A DNA stretch of 9,635 nt from JBDKTK01 sp039680225 (lineage in GTDB: Bacteria; Desulfobacterota; Syntrophia; Syntrophales; UBA4778): assembly GCA_039680225.1 (NCBI GenBank), contig JBDKTK010000226.1, forward strand, positions 1-9,635, in the 5' to 3' direction. Every line of letters begins with the position of its first letter. Positions within the stretch are counted from its first letter, which is position 1. A program made the translations under genes and the position numbers. The notes below the pieces were generated by a model. It worked only from the letters and a program-made list of their open reading frames with translations, did not search any database and was not told the origin of the DNA. Below are positions 1 to 7,270 of the stretch, piece by piece.

Positions 1-960
1 AGGAGCGAAGCCCACCCCGTTTATGCCCAAAGCTCCGGCAAAACTCGTATATCCTTCCGAATGCCCCTTTAACACCTTGACGGTGTTTCCAGTCGAAACG
101 TCCCACACTCTCACGACGGCATCGCAATCGCCGGAAATAACCATTCTGCCGTCAGGAGAGAAAGCGGCCATTTTGACCGCCTCCGTATGCCCGGTAAATG
201 TCCGGACCAGTTTCCCTGTTTCGACTTCAAACAGCCGCAGAGTTTTGTCGCTTCCCGCTGAAATTATATACCGGCCATCGGGGGAGAACTTTGCCGAATT
301 TACCATTCCCTGCCTGAATGTCCCCTCGTGGCCGCTAAACCTCCGGACCTCTTCCCCGGTTGCGAGGTCCCAGAGCCTCGCTGTTTTGTCAAAACTGGCG
401 GTCAAACCGTATTTCCCGTCAGGGGATATATCCACAGTGTAGAGCGCGCCCCGCCAGCCTGAATCGGCATGGCCTTTCAGAGGCGTAATCTTTCCCGTCT
501 CCAGGTCAATGAGGCTGAGGTCTGTATTCCTTACAGGACCTATAATCAGGGCATGCTTCGCGTCCGGGAAAACCGCCATGTCCCCTGCTGCCGCTGAAAA
601 CATTTTGAGCTCCCTGCCTGATTCGATGTCCCATACCCTGATGCGGTTATCGAATGTGACCGCCTTCTTTCCGTCCGGGAAAAAACGAACACCCACGCCG
701 GCAGCGTAAGCTATAATATCCGTCGAGGGGGGGCTGAAAGATTTCAGCATCTGTCCGGTCGACAAGTCCCACAAAGTTGAGGTGTGCCGCATGGACCCCA
801 CGAGAATGAGATTGCCCGTTGGATAAACCGCAAGTTTCTCCGCCAATTCAGCCTGCCGGTTGATTTCCATGTTGGTCCCCGGGATTCGCAGATGGATGTC
901 CGGGGTGGTCGCGCATGAAATCAGAAGAAGGAGGGGAAGGAGGACAGATATTTTTCTCAT
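1..960 (-). CDS. WD40-repeat lipoprotein, 3' part beyond the window (partial)
   Basis: An open frame runs from an ATG at 960 to the left edge, giving 320 visible codons with no stop. The N-terminus is a lipoprotein signal: MRK, a Leu-rich hydrophobic stretch, then lipobox LISC with the lipidated Cys at residue 16. Ala follows the Cys, which by the enterobacterial Lol rule favours the outer membrane. Six WD40-type blades are complete, each ending in a WD-like triplet: LWD 63-65, VWD 109-111, LID 150-152, LWD 196-198, LFE 243-245 and VWD 285-287. SPDG turns and GH dipeptides lie between them. A seventh blade starts at the window edge (GINGVGFAP). The start follows the upstream caspase-lipoprotein stop by 30 bases, so the two are probably cotranscribed; a modest GGA lies 8 bases before the ATG. 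The mature N-terminus (CATTPDIHLRI) resembles that of its neighbour, suggesting tandem duplication. Whether it also ends in a caspase domain cannot be seen. Role unknown; a propeller normally binds proteins. Confidence 0.9.
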   Translation of the reverse strand, partial: MRKISVLLPLLLLISCATTPDIHLRIPGTNMEINRQAELAEKLAVYPTGNLILVGSMRHTSTLWDLSTGQMLKSFSPPSTDIIAYAAGVGVRFFPDGKKAVTFDNRIRVWDIESGRELKMFSAAAGDMAVFPDAKHALIIGPVRNTDLSLIDLETGKITPLKGHADSGWRGALYTVDISPDGKYGLTASFDKTARLWDLATGEEVRRFSGHEGTFRQGMVNSAKFSPDGRYIISAGSDKTLRLFEVETGKLVRTFTGHTEAVKMAAFSPDGRMVISGDCDAVVRVWDVSTGNTVKVLKGHSEGYTSFAGALGINGVGFAP

Positions 961-968
961 AATGAATT

Positions 969-981
969 CCAATCCGATTGG
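969..981. repeat. Short palindrome in the 30-base gap between the two WD40 lipoprotein genes
   Basis: CCAATC and GATTGG are perfect inverted arms around a single central base. As RNA on the minus strand this could form a 5-bp stem with a 3-base loop, and its 3' arm abuts the weak GGA ribosome-binding site of the downstream gene. It could tune translation of the second lipoprotein or be a chance palindrome. Confidence 0.3.
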
Positions 982-990
982 CTTGATAAT

Positions 991-3495
991 CTAAGGCAGC
1001 CGGTAAATCGGGCTGTCCTTGCCGAAGTTGATGATGAGAGGCGTTTGAGAATGGCCGACCTCTTTTGATATAAGGGCCGTCTTTTTCTTCGAATATTCTC
1101 CCAACCCCACAACAGTCACCGTGCCGTCCTTGTTCCTGTCCGCTTCCCTGTTATTATTCAGACCTTCGAGCAGCGTATAAGTGAAAAGCCCGTTTCCCTT
1201 GTATCCGTCCATCGCGGATTGCTTGTCGCTGGCTGAGGCGTAAATGTGGAGACCCATCTTCCTGGCCAGCACCGACATCCTCGCGTCGTAAAGGCCGCTC
1301 ACGATGGAGTCGACTCCCCCGGCATGACAGGTGTCGAAAATCAATAACTGGCCTAAGGATTTAATCCTCTTGGAAGTCTCAACGATCTCATTGGAGCTGA
1401 TCACGGCGGCATCCGTAATCGCGCCGTCGTAATCATGAGTGAGGAGATAATACTGGTTCTGGAGAAGTACGCCGTGACCCGCCGCGAACATGACGAAGCT
1501 GTCCCGGGGCTTTATAATTCCGGCAAGCTCGTCGATTTTCCTTGTGAAATTCGCTTTGGTGGCCTCCGCATCCGTCACGAGGACGAAATGGATGTTCTGC
1601 GGCTTGTAGACAGATGCGGCCTGGGCCCTCAGTTTCTCTTCAAAGTCCCGCGCGTCCTTGACGGCATACTTGAGATTAACCCTGCTGTCTTTATACCTGT
1701 CGAGACCGATGGAGAGGATATACAGGTGAGGATCTGCAGGTTGAACCCTGGAGACGAATTTCATGGTCTTCATGTAACTCTGAACGGTGTTGTTCGAATT
1801 GAAAGCAGCGATGCTTATTTCATTTTCTCCGAAGACAGGCTCCACTTCCCGGCAGTCGCTGAATACCTCGCCTTTGGCCTTTGCCGAGGCAGGGCTGCCA
1901 ACCGACTTTTGCATGACGGAAACGCTGCGCATGTCCTCGTAAATACCCTTGCTGCCCATTGCCAGCTCCTGCCTCTTTCCGGCAGCAGACCCGGCCATTT
2001 CCCTGTAGTAACCGTCGGACTGGATGAGCTTGCCGTTATGGAAGAGACGCACTTCGCCGATGCCGCCGCCGGCGCTCCTGACCTGGTAACATATCTTGAG
2101 TTTCTCCCGGGTGGATTCTGAAAAGGACTGCGTAAAGTCGACGGTGGGGGGAGGGTTTTTCACGGCATCATTCATGGTGATCGTGACGAGACCGCGGGTA
2201 TCCTCCCCTTCCAGCGCCGCCCTGACGATGTCGGGCCGATAGAAAACGTCATAGAAGCTCTCAACCGAATATTCTTTTTGCCCGAGGTTGGCCGTGAGGT
2301 ACTGCGCCCCCTTCTCAGAGGCATTGTAATAGCCTTCGCTTGTTATGACTATCCACTCGCCGTCGTCGAAGGCCACAAGCATGGCTATTTCCCTGCCGGT
2401 TGCGGAATCGAAAATCCTCACCGCAGCGTCATTGGCCGTCATCAGTACGGTTTTGCCGTTCGGGTTGTACACGGCGGAGCCGGGTTTGGCCATGGGGATG
2501 AAGGCGTTCCTGTCACTCTGCAGCTGCAGGGGCGTGACCTGTTTCCCCGAGGCGAGGTCCCAGATTCCGAGCGGCAAAGCGATAACGAAGCCGTATTTGC
2601 CGTCCGGCGACATCGCCGTCCCCCAGGCGCCGAGCAATGCGACGCTCAGCCCGGAGAAATTCTGAATTTCCTTTCCGCTCTGAAGGTCCCATAATCGCGC
2701 CGAACTGTCACATATGGCGCAGGTCAAAGCATGCTTTCCGTCGGGTGAAATGGAAATTCCGGAAATCCCCCCGCCTATGCCTCTTTTATGCCCGGTGAAA
2801 GACCGGACGGCTGCGCTTCCTTCCGCTTCCCAAAGGTGCAAAACGGCGTCATGACCTCCGGACAGGACGTATTTGCCGTCCGGGGAGAACTGCGCTGTGA
2901 CATAGGGCAGGGCTCCGCTGCTGAAAAGGGACTGCCGGTAACCGGTATCGAATCTCGCGATGGTCCGTCCCGTCTCGAAATCGAAAACAAAGACCACGGA
3001 TACGGTTGTGGCCAGGACCCGCCTGCCGTCGCGGGAGAAAGAAGCGCTGAACACGTCGCCCCTGAGCTCCGGAAATCTCCAGACCTGCTCGCCGGTGGTG
3101 AGGTCCCACATCGTCAACCCCGATTTGCCCCCGGTGGGCTGGCCTCCCGCAAGGGCATATCTGCCGTCGGGCGAAAGGGCGACCGTGTAGAGGATCTGGA
3201 TGTCCCGGATTGTTATTGACCTGACAAGATTGCCGCGAACGAGGTCCCAAAGCCTGATGTTCCCGGACCCGGGTGCGTCATAGCTCTGCTTTCTCATCGG
3301 GGAGACCGGACCGATGTCTCCGGCAAGGAGAAGAGAGCCGTCCCTGGATATGGACATGTCCGATATCCCATAGGCCGGACGGTGAAGGTCCATTTCGATA
3401 TCGGCGCTCTGCAGGTAAATGGCCGGTATGGTCGAAGCGCATCCGGATAGAAAAAAGATAAGGAAAAATACGGAGATCAGCGAGGAGTGCTTCAT
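991..3495 (-). CDS. WD40-propeller / caspase-like (C14) protease lipoprotein
   Basis: This 834-residue protein starts at an ATG preceded by AAGGGGG with about 8 bases of spacing. Residues 1-19 are a lipoprotein signal with lipobox LSGC (Cys19; Ala at +2 favours the outer membrane). Residues 45-375 hold seven WD40 blades, marked by LWD 82-84, MWD 129-131, VFD 170-172, LWE 221-223, LWD 268-270, IWD 311-313 and IFD 361-363: one complete propeller. A linker (about 376-430, with WIVITSEGYY and FYDVFYRPD) leads to an Ig-like stretch (about 448-585) opening with NPPPTVDF. The C-terminal C14 caspase-like domain (about 588-830) has the catalytic His674 in FAAGHG and Cys723 in DTCHAGG. Asp721 two residues before the Cys fits the metacaspase/orthocaspase type, which cleaves after Arg/Lys (family knowledge). 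An EF-hand-like DRNKDGTVT sits at 786-794. Substrate and trigger are unknown. The catalytic pair is intact, so an active protease is likely. It leads a two-gene unit with the WD40 lipoprotein downstream. Confidence 0.95.
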   Translation of the reverse strand: MKHSSLISVFFLIFFLSGCASTIPAIYLQSADIEMDLHRPAYGISDMSISRDGSLLLAGDIGPVSPMRKQSYDAPGSGNIRLWDLVRGNLVRSITIRDIQILYTVALSPDGRYALAGGQPTGGKSGLTMWDLTTGEQVWRFPELRGDVFSASFSRDGRRVLATTVSVVFVFDFETGRTIARFDTGYRQSLFSSGALPYVTAQFSPDGKYVLSGGHDAVLHLWEAEGSAAVRSFTGHKRGIGGGISGISISPDGKHALTCAICDSSARLWDLQSGKEIQNFSGLSVALLGAWGTAMSPDGKYGFVIALPLGIWDLASGKQVTPLQLQSDRNAFIPMAKPGSAVYNPNGKTVLMTANDAAVRIFDSATGREIAMLVAFDDGEWIVITSEGYYNASEKGAQYLTANLGQKEYSVESFYDVFYRPDIVRAALEGEDTRGLVTITMNDAVKNPPPTVDFTQSFSESTREKLKICYQVRSAGGGIGEVRLFHNGKLIQSDGYYREMAGSAAGKRQELAMGSKGIYEDMRSVSVMQKSVGSPASAKAKGEVFSDCREVEPVFGENEISIAAFNSNNTVQSYMKTMKFVSRVQPADPHLYILSIGLDRYKDSRVNLKYAVKDARDFEEKLRAQAASVYKPQNIHFVLVTDAEATKANFTRKIDELAGIIKPRDSFVMFAAGHGVLLQNQYYLLTHDYDGAITDAAVISSNEIVETSKRIKSLGQLLIFDTCHAGGVDSIVSGLYDARMSVLARKMGLHIYASASDKQSAMDGYKGNGLFTYTLLEGLNNNREADRNKDGTVTVVGLGEYSKKKTALISKEVGHSQTPLIINFGKDSPIYRLP

Positions 3496-3623
3496 GGCTG
3501 CGGCCCCCTTTGAAATTCGTCAGCGGCGGAGGTTTTTCAAGCCTGCCCTGACTGGCGTGGAATTGAAGTTAAATCGCCCAAACACTGGATGTGAAAAAAA
3601 CTGGAGAACTCCCAATTTCGATG

Positions 3624-3652
3624 TATATATTTCTTTTGGTTGGGCATGTCAA
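3624..3652 (-). promoter_or_regulatory. Sigma-70-type promoter of the WD40-caspase lipoprotein gene
   Basis: Read on the minus strand, TTGACA (3652-3647) is followed by exactly 17 bases and then TATATA (3629-3624). That is a perfect -35 and a near-consensus -10 at optimal spacing. Transcription would start near 3617, leaving a leader of about 120 bases before the ATG at 3495. The -35 box ends only 19 bases before the start codon of the divergent VOC gene. I see no equally good promoter on the plus strand in this spacer. Confidence 0.65.
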
Positions 3653-3670
3653 ACAAAGGAAGGTTACTTG

Positions 3671-4111
3671 ATGAAAATTTCAGCTATTACCATGATAACT
3701 CTCGGGGTGGCCGACTTGGACAGGGCGTCTTTGTTTTATGAGGCGGTGCTCGGCATTGCGCCAAACAAATCTTATGAGGGAGTAAAGTTCTTTGAACTTC
3801 CGGGGACCTGGCTTGCCCTTTATCCGCTGGATGAGCTGGCAAAGGACATATCGCCCGGGCTGCCGGCAACCCGCAGCGGTTTCAGCGGGATCACCCTTGC
3901 CCGCAACGCCCGCAGCAAAGAGGATGTCATTGCCGAGGTGGAGCGGGCAAGATCGGCCGGCGCCCGCGTAGTCAGGGAACCGCAGGATACATCCTGGGGC
4001 GGTTTCAGCGGGTACTTCGCCGACCTGGACGGATATTACTGGGAAGTTGCCTGGGGGCCGATGTTTGAGTTTACCGAAGAGGGGGGATTGAGATTCAGGG
4101 AGAAGGCATGA
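3671..4111 (+). CDS. VOC-family protein (glyoxalase / bleomycin-resistance fold)
   Basis: This is a 146-residue protein of typical single-chain VOC length. The ATG at 3671 is chosen because AAGGAAGG lies about 7 bases upstream and the VOC fold begins at once (MKISAITMITLGVADLDRA). The frame is open further upstream, but that part only runs antisense to the caspase gene. The first beta-alpha-beta module covers residues 5-50 and includes LDRASLFYEAVLG. The second covers about 71-130 and ends in GYFADLDGYYWEVAWGP. Glu125 in WEV is the usual metal-ligand position. The His often found in strand 1 is replaced around Met8/Thr10, so metal binding may be incomplete. The family includes glyoxalases, dioxygenases, epimerases and antibiotic-sequestering proteins, and the substrate cannot be told from sequence. 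It is divergent from the caspase gene and convergent with the MFS transporter gene, 89 bases away, with no clear terminator between them. Confidence 0.9.
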   Translation: MKISAITMITLGVADLDRASLFYEAVLGIAPNKSYEGVKFFELPGTWLALYPLDELAKDISPGLPATRSGFSGITLARNARSKEDVIAEVERARSAGARVVREPQDTSWGGFSGYFADLDGYYWEVAWGPMFEFTEEGGLRFREKA

Positions 4112-4200
4112 GGATGGATTGATCTCAATTCCCGGGATTCGGTTCGATCTCAGGAGATAAAGTCGGGGCGGCAGGGCTGCCTGGATATGGAAATCCCGGC

Positions 4201-5391
4201 TTAATCGCGGCGGCCGTTCTTTTGCAGCAGCAGGCCGAGACAGAGGACCCCCGTGGTGATCAGGAAGACGGGCCTCAAGCCTAAATAGGCAGCCAGCCAT
4301 CCTCCCACTAACGGCCCGATCATGTTCCCGAGCAGAAGGCCGCTCTGAAAGATTCCATAAATGCCGCCCCGCTCGCTCTCCTTTGTCGAAAGGCGGACTA
4401 TGGAATTGATCATGGGAACCGCCCCGGAGATGAAGGCGCCGAGACCGGCGCGGCAAAACATCAATTGATATGCGCCAGTGACGAAAGCCTGGGGCAGCAG
4501 GAATGCTATCATGCCCGCCAGGGCGGCGAGAAGAGTTTTGCGGTAGCCGACCCTGTCGGCCCTCCTGCCCCAGAACGGGGCCGTTATGGCGCTGGTGACG
4601 CCGGTGATGCCGAATACCGCGCCGGTTATGAGACCGGTGTACTCCTGCGGGACTTCCAGGAATTCCAAGTACAGGCTCAAAAAAGACGCGACAAAGAAAA
4701 TGCAGGACTGAATGATGATTACGAGCAGGAACAGGCGCCGGAGTTCGGCCGAATAAAAGACGGAACGGAAGTTTTGCCGCAGCTCGGAGTTCGTTTCATC
4801 TTTCCTGCCTTCAAAATCCTCCCTGACGACAAAAAAGACAACTAATGCCCCGCAGAGGCAGAGGATTCCTGTCATATGGAATATCGGGCGGCACCCCATA
4901 AAATGGATCAGCACACCGCCGAGGAACGGGCCCACAATGAGGCTGGAAATAAAAGCCGTCTGCAGGGTGCCCAGGGCGAAGCCCGTGTTGTTTGCCGGAG
5001 TGCTCGATGCGACAAGGGCCAGGGAGGGCGCGATAAAACCGGAAAGGCAGCCCTGGAAAAGCCGGAATATCAGGAATTGCAGGGGGCTGCTCGAGAATCC
5101 CATCAGGAAGTGGGCGGCGGACAGGCCCAGCATGGCCCTGACAATCATGGGCCTGCGCCCGACCCTGTCGCCCAGGATGCCCCAGAGCGGCTGCATCAGT
5201 GCGGAGACCAGGAAGGGGGCGGCATAGACCACGCCGCTCCAGATCTTCAGCGACTTGTCCCCGTCCACCCCTAGTTCCCGCAGGTAAAGCGGCAGAAAGG
5301 GGACCACCAGGTTCAACCCGACCGCGGCAATAAACTGGGCGCTCCAGATGCTGTAAAGATTTTTTCTCCAGAATTCCAAAAGACCAGGCAA
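4201..5391 (-). CDS. MFS transporter, DHA1 drug-efflux type (MdtG-like)
   Basis: This inner-membrane transporter has 396 residues and a 12-helix MFS layout. Its N-terminal half resembles E. coli MdtG as I recall it: a WxxNL start, then VVPFLPLYLRELGV and KIWSGVVY. Motif A is GILGDRVGRR at 71-80, with its repeat GRRADRVGYR at 275-284 in the second half. A motif C-like GPFLGG at 154-159 (helix 5) and GPLVGG at 359-364 point to a proton-coupled antiporter. A charged loop at about 190-218 separates the halves. The substrate is not predictable. The start is uncertain: the first codon is TTG at 5391 with AGAAAGG only one base away, and a second in-frame TTG at 5379 lies 13 bases from it. A stop codon just upstream rules out a longer form. 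It lies 241 bases downstream of the carboxyltransferase gene in the same direction, but probably has its own promoter. Confidence 0.93.
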   Translation of the reverse strand: MPGLLEFWRKNLYSIWSAQFIAAVGLNLVVPFLPLYLRELGVDGDKSLKIWSGVVYAAPFLVSALMQPLWGILGDRVGRRPMIVRAMLGLSAAHFLMGFSSSPLQFLIFRLFQGCLSGFIAPSLALVASSTPANNTGFALGTLQTAFISSLIVGPFLGGVLIHFMGCRPIFHMTGILCLCGALVVFFVVREDFEGRKDETNSELRQNFRSVFYSAELRRLFLLVIIIQSCIFFVASFLSLYLEFLEVPQEYTGLITGAVFGITGVTSAITAPFWGRRADRVGYRKTLLAALAGMIAFLLPQAFVTGAYQLMFCRAGLGAFISGAVPMINSIVRLSTKESERGGIYGIFQSGLLLGNMIGPLVGGWLAAYLGLRPVFLITTGVLCLGLLLQKNGRRD

Positions 5392-5402
5392 ACCTTTCTG
5401 AA

Positions 5403-5432
5403 ATTATAATTCCTGCATTCGGAAAAAAAACA
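5403..5432 (-). promoter_or_regulatory. Possible promoter of the MFS gene
   Basis: The minus strand reads a perfect -10 box TATAAT at 5408-5403, preceded at 5430-5423 by eight T residues within TTGTTTTTTTT. The -35 match is poor (TTGTTT at a 19-base spacing, or T-tract only at 17). If used, transcription would start near 5396, giving a very short leader before TTG 5391 or TTG 5379. The T8 run could instead be the tail of a weak terminator, but the preceding stem is only about 4 bp with a bulge. Confidence 0.3.
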
Positions 5433-5448
5433 AGGTCATCGGTCCTGT

Positions 5449-5464
5449 CGCAGCGGCCGCCGCG
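5449..5464. repeat. GC palindrome centred on GCGGCCGC
   Basis: A 16-base palindrome with one mismatched pair (G:T wobble in one RNA orientation) lies in the spacer between the carboxyltransferase and MFS genes. With no loop it reads as a DNA palindrome rather than a hairpin. Function unknown. Confidence 0.35.
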
Positions 5465-5474
5465 TTGACGGCCC

Positions 5475-5506
5475 GTTTCGACAGGCTCAACGAGCGCCTC
5501 GAAAAC
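5475..5506. repeat. REP-like imperfect hairpin (GTTTCGACAGGC ... GCCTCGAAAAC)
   Basis: GTTT/AAAC, CGA/TCG and GGC/GCC pair in register around the loop TCAACGAGC, giving about 10 bp with one bulged A and a two-base internal gap. The core TTCGACAGGCTCAACGA resembles dispersed intergenic palindromes of the TTCGACAAGCTCA type that I recall from many bacterial genomes. No T-run follows on either strand in the right place, so it is not a standard intrinsic terminator. Confidence 0.45.
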
Positions 5507-5577
5507 TTTTCTGATGTAATTATCTATCCGGAAGTAAAGACATATTAAAACAATGCAGGAAAATCAGATCTCGCGGG

Positions 5578-5617
5578 CAGACTACTACGCGCCTCAGCCG
5601 CTGACAAGTAGTATCTG
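5578..5617. repeat. Nested inverted repeat after the carboxyltransferase gene
   Basis: ACTACT (5581-5586) pairs with AGTAGT (5607-5612), and CAG (5578-5580) pairs with CTG (5615-5617) across a two-base bulge. The 20-base loop contains a second hairpin, TCAG-CCG-CTGA region 5594-5604. It begins 16 bases past the carboxyltransferase stop on the minus strand. No U-tract follows, so it may protect the mRNA 3' end or act as a Rho-type end rather than an intrinsic terminator. Confidence 0.4.
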
Positions 5618-5632
5618 TTCAAAATATAGAGC

Positions 5633-7270
5633 TTAGAATTTAAAATTCCCGAAATTCGACTCCCGCACCGGCTGCAGGAGCGAGACCTCGAAGGCCAGGG
5701 CCAGGGCGTCGCGGCAGTCCTTCAGGGGCAGGGTGCCGTCGTTGAAGAGGCGCGATTCCATGTAGAATGGATGTGCCTCCCGGTTATACTTGTCGATCAT
5801 CATCTGCCGGAATTTTTTGGCCGCTTCCTCGTCCATTTCCTCCCCGCGCTTCTTGCGGTTCACCCGTTCGAGGCTGGTGAGGATGAAACCCGCCGTGTCT
5901 CCCGACATGACAGACGTCCGCGCCCGCATCGTGGCGAAGATGAAAAGGGGATCGAAGGTCCGGCCGCACATGCCGAAGTTCGCGGCCCCGTGGTCCGGCC
6001 CGATGACCCACTGGACCCGCGGGACTTCCGCACACGCGCAGGCCCGCACCATGCCGGAGCCGTACTTGCCGATGCCGGCGTACTCCTCGGCCGTGCCGAC
6101 CATGTAACCGGGGGAGTTCTGGATATAAAGGATGGGGATCTTCATCGTGCAGCAGCGGATCACCCACTCGATCGCCTTCCTGGCAGAGTCCACGAAGATG
6201 ACCCCATTGTTGTTGCTCGCAATTACCCCGACGGGGATTCCTTTCAGGAAGATCTTGCCGCAGACGATGTTGTCGCCGCGGCCGGGATTGTAGTTGCGCT
6301 TGTATTCGCTGAAGCAGCTGTCGTCGGCGATGCAGGCAAGTACCTCGCGCACGTTGATCCCCCTGGAGGTTTCTTTCGGCAGGACCTGGTAGAGGCGGTC
6401 GGCCGGGACCTTTGGGTCGCAGGGCTTCCTGCGGTCGGCATGCAGGGTCTGCTTCGGGTCAAATGCCAGCAGTTCCCTGAGCTTTTCAATCCCCTCGTCC
6501 TGGGTCTTGACGAAATGGTCGGCGCCCCCGGAGATGCTTGTGTGGACCATGGCTCCTCCGAGGTCCTCCATGCTCACCTTCTCTCCGATAGCGGATTCCA
6601 CCATCGGCGGGCCGCCGAGGAACGAGTACGACATCTTGTCGATCATGATGGATTCGCAGGCAAGGTACACAATGTATGCGCCGCCGGCCGTGTTGCCGCC
6701 CGTGCTCAGCGTGTACTGTTTGAGCCCCCTGGCCGACATCCGGCACATGTTGTAAAAGAAATGGCCGAACTGGTTGCGGCCGGGGAATATCCTGTCCTGC
6801 AGCGGGAGGTATGCGCCGGCCGAATCGGCAATGTAAACGAAATTGAGCCCGCACTTTTCGGCGATCTCCTGTGCCCTGAGGTGCTTTTTGCAGCTGATCG
6901 GGTAATAGGCCCCGGCGGTGACCCGGCTGTCGTTGGCCAGGACCATCACCCAGTTGCCGTGGATCTTGCCGATCCCGGTGACCAGCCCTGCCGACGGGAC
7001 GTCCTCGACGCCCTCATAACCTATCCCGAAGCCCGCGCCGCGGCTGAGCTCGAAGAACTCAGAGCCCGGATCGATGAGCTGTTTAATAAGGAGGCGAGGC
7101 GGCTTTTTCCCCTGCCTGGCCAGCCGGTCATTCTGGGCCCGGCCTCCCGGGTTGTATGCCTTTTCCCACAGCTCATAGATCTTCCTCTCCTCTTCCAGCC
7201 AATGATTCCGATTCTCCTCAAACTCGACTTCCTTTTTCTGCGCGCGCGAGAGCTTTGCAACAGCCGGCAT
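5633..7270 (-). CDS. Acyl-CoA carboxylase carboxyltransferase (beta) subunit
   Basis: The protein has 545 residues from ATG 7270. That start is preferred because AAAGGGG lies 8 bases upstream; the in-frame GTG at 7288 has no ribosome-binding site. Crotonase-fold carboxyltransferases of this class move CO2 between carboxybiotin and an acyl-CoA, in propionyl-, methylcrotonyl- or geranyl-CoA carboxylases and in biotin-dependent decarboxylases. Visible hallmarks are a charged N-terminal helix region (9-60), LIDPGSEFFEL (65-75), DSAGAYLPLQDRIFP (149-163), the first oxyanion loop NTAGGAY (193-199), LGGPPMVESAIGEKVS (218-233), ADHF (250-253), the acceptor-domain NSPGYMVG (385-392) and the second oxyanion region HGAANFGMCGR (427-437). 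Length fits methylcrotonyl-type beta subunits. The usual SYGAGNYGMCGRA is altered to PDHGAANFGMCGRT, so substrate assignment is open. It lies 88 bases after the YkgJ-type gene. No biotin carboxylase or carrier gene is in the window. Confidence 0.93.
   Translation of the reverse strand: MPAVAKLSRAQKKEVEFEENRNHWLEEERKIYELWEKAYNPGGRAQNDRLARQGKKPPRLLIKQLIDPGSEFFELSRGAGFGIGYEGVEDVPSAGLVTGIGKIHGNWVMVLANDSRVTAGAYYPISCKKHLRAQEIAEKCGLNFVYIADSAGAYLPLQDRIFPGRNQFGHFFYNMCRMSARGLKQYTLSTGGNTAGGAYIVYLACESIMIDKMSYSFLGGPPMVESAIGEKVSMEDLGGAMVHTSISGGADHFVKTQDEGIEKLRELLAFDPKQTLHADRRKPCDPKVPADRLYQVLPKETSRGINVREVLACIADDSCFSEYKRNYNPGRGDNIVCGKIFLKGIPVGVIASNNNGVIFVDSARKAIEWVIRCCTMKIPILYIQNSPGYMVGTAEEYAGIGKYGSGMVRACACAEVPRVQWVIGPDHGAANFGMCGRTFDPLFIFATMRARTSVMSGDTAGFILTSLERVNRKKRGEEMDEEAAKKFRQMMIDKYNREAHPFYMESRLFNDGTLPLKDCRDALALAFEVSLLQPVRESNFGNFKF

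Noticed and set aside
1435..2694. Plus-strand open frames of 228 and 138 codons inside the caspase gene
   Set aside because: They are shadows of the 834-residue WD40-caspase frame and have no ribosome-binding sites or recognisable domains.
3419..3670. A longer N-terminus for the VOC protein
   Set aside because: The extra residues run antisense to the caspase gene start and its promoter and have no VOC character. The ATG at 3671 has a good ribosome-binding site and starts the fold.
4170..4181. GGCAG-GG-CTGCC as a hairpin terminator
   Set aside because: A two-base loop is too tight and there is no T-tract.
4132..4199. CCGGGATT and AATCCCGG as a terminator between the convergent VOC and MFS genes
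   Set aside because: The 8-bp arms are 52 bases apart and no T-run follows on either strand.
3680..4456. A 258-codon minus-strand open frame over the VOC gene and the MFS 3' end
   Set aside because: It is antisense to a clear VOC gene and out of frame with the MFS gene. Its composition is rich in Arg, Pro and His and it has no motif.
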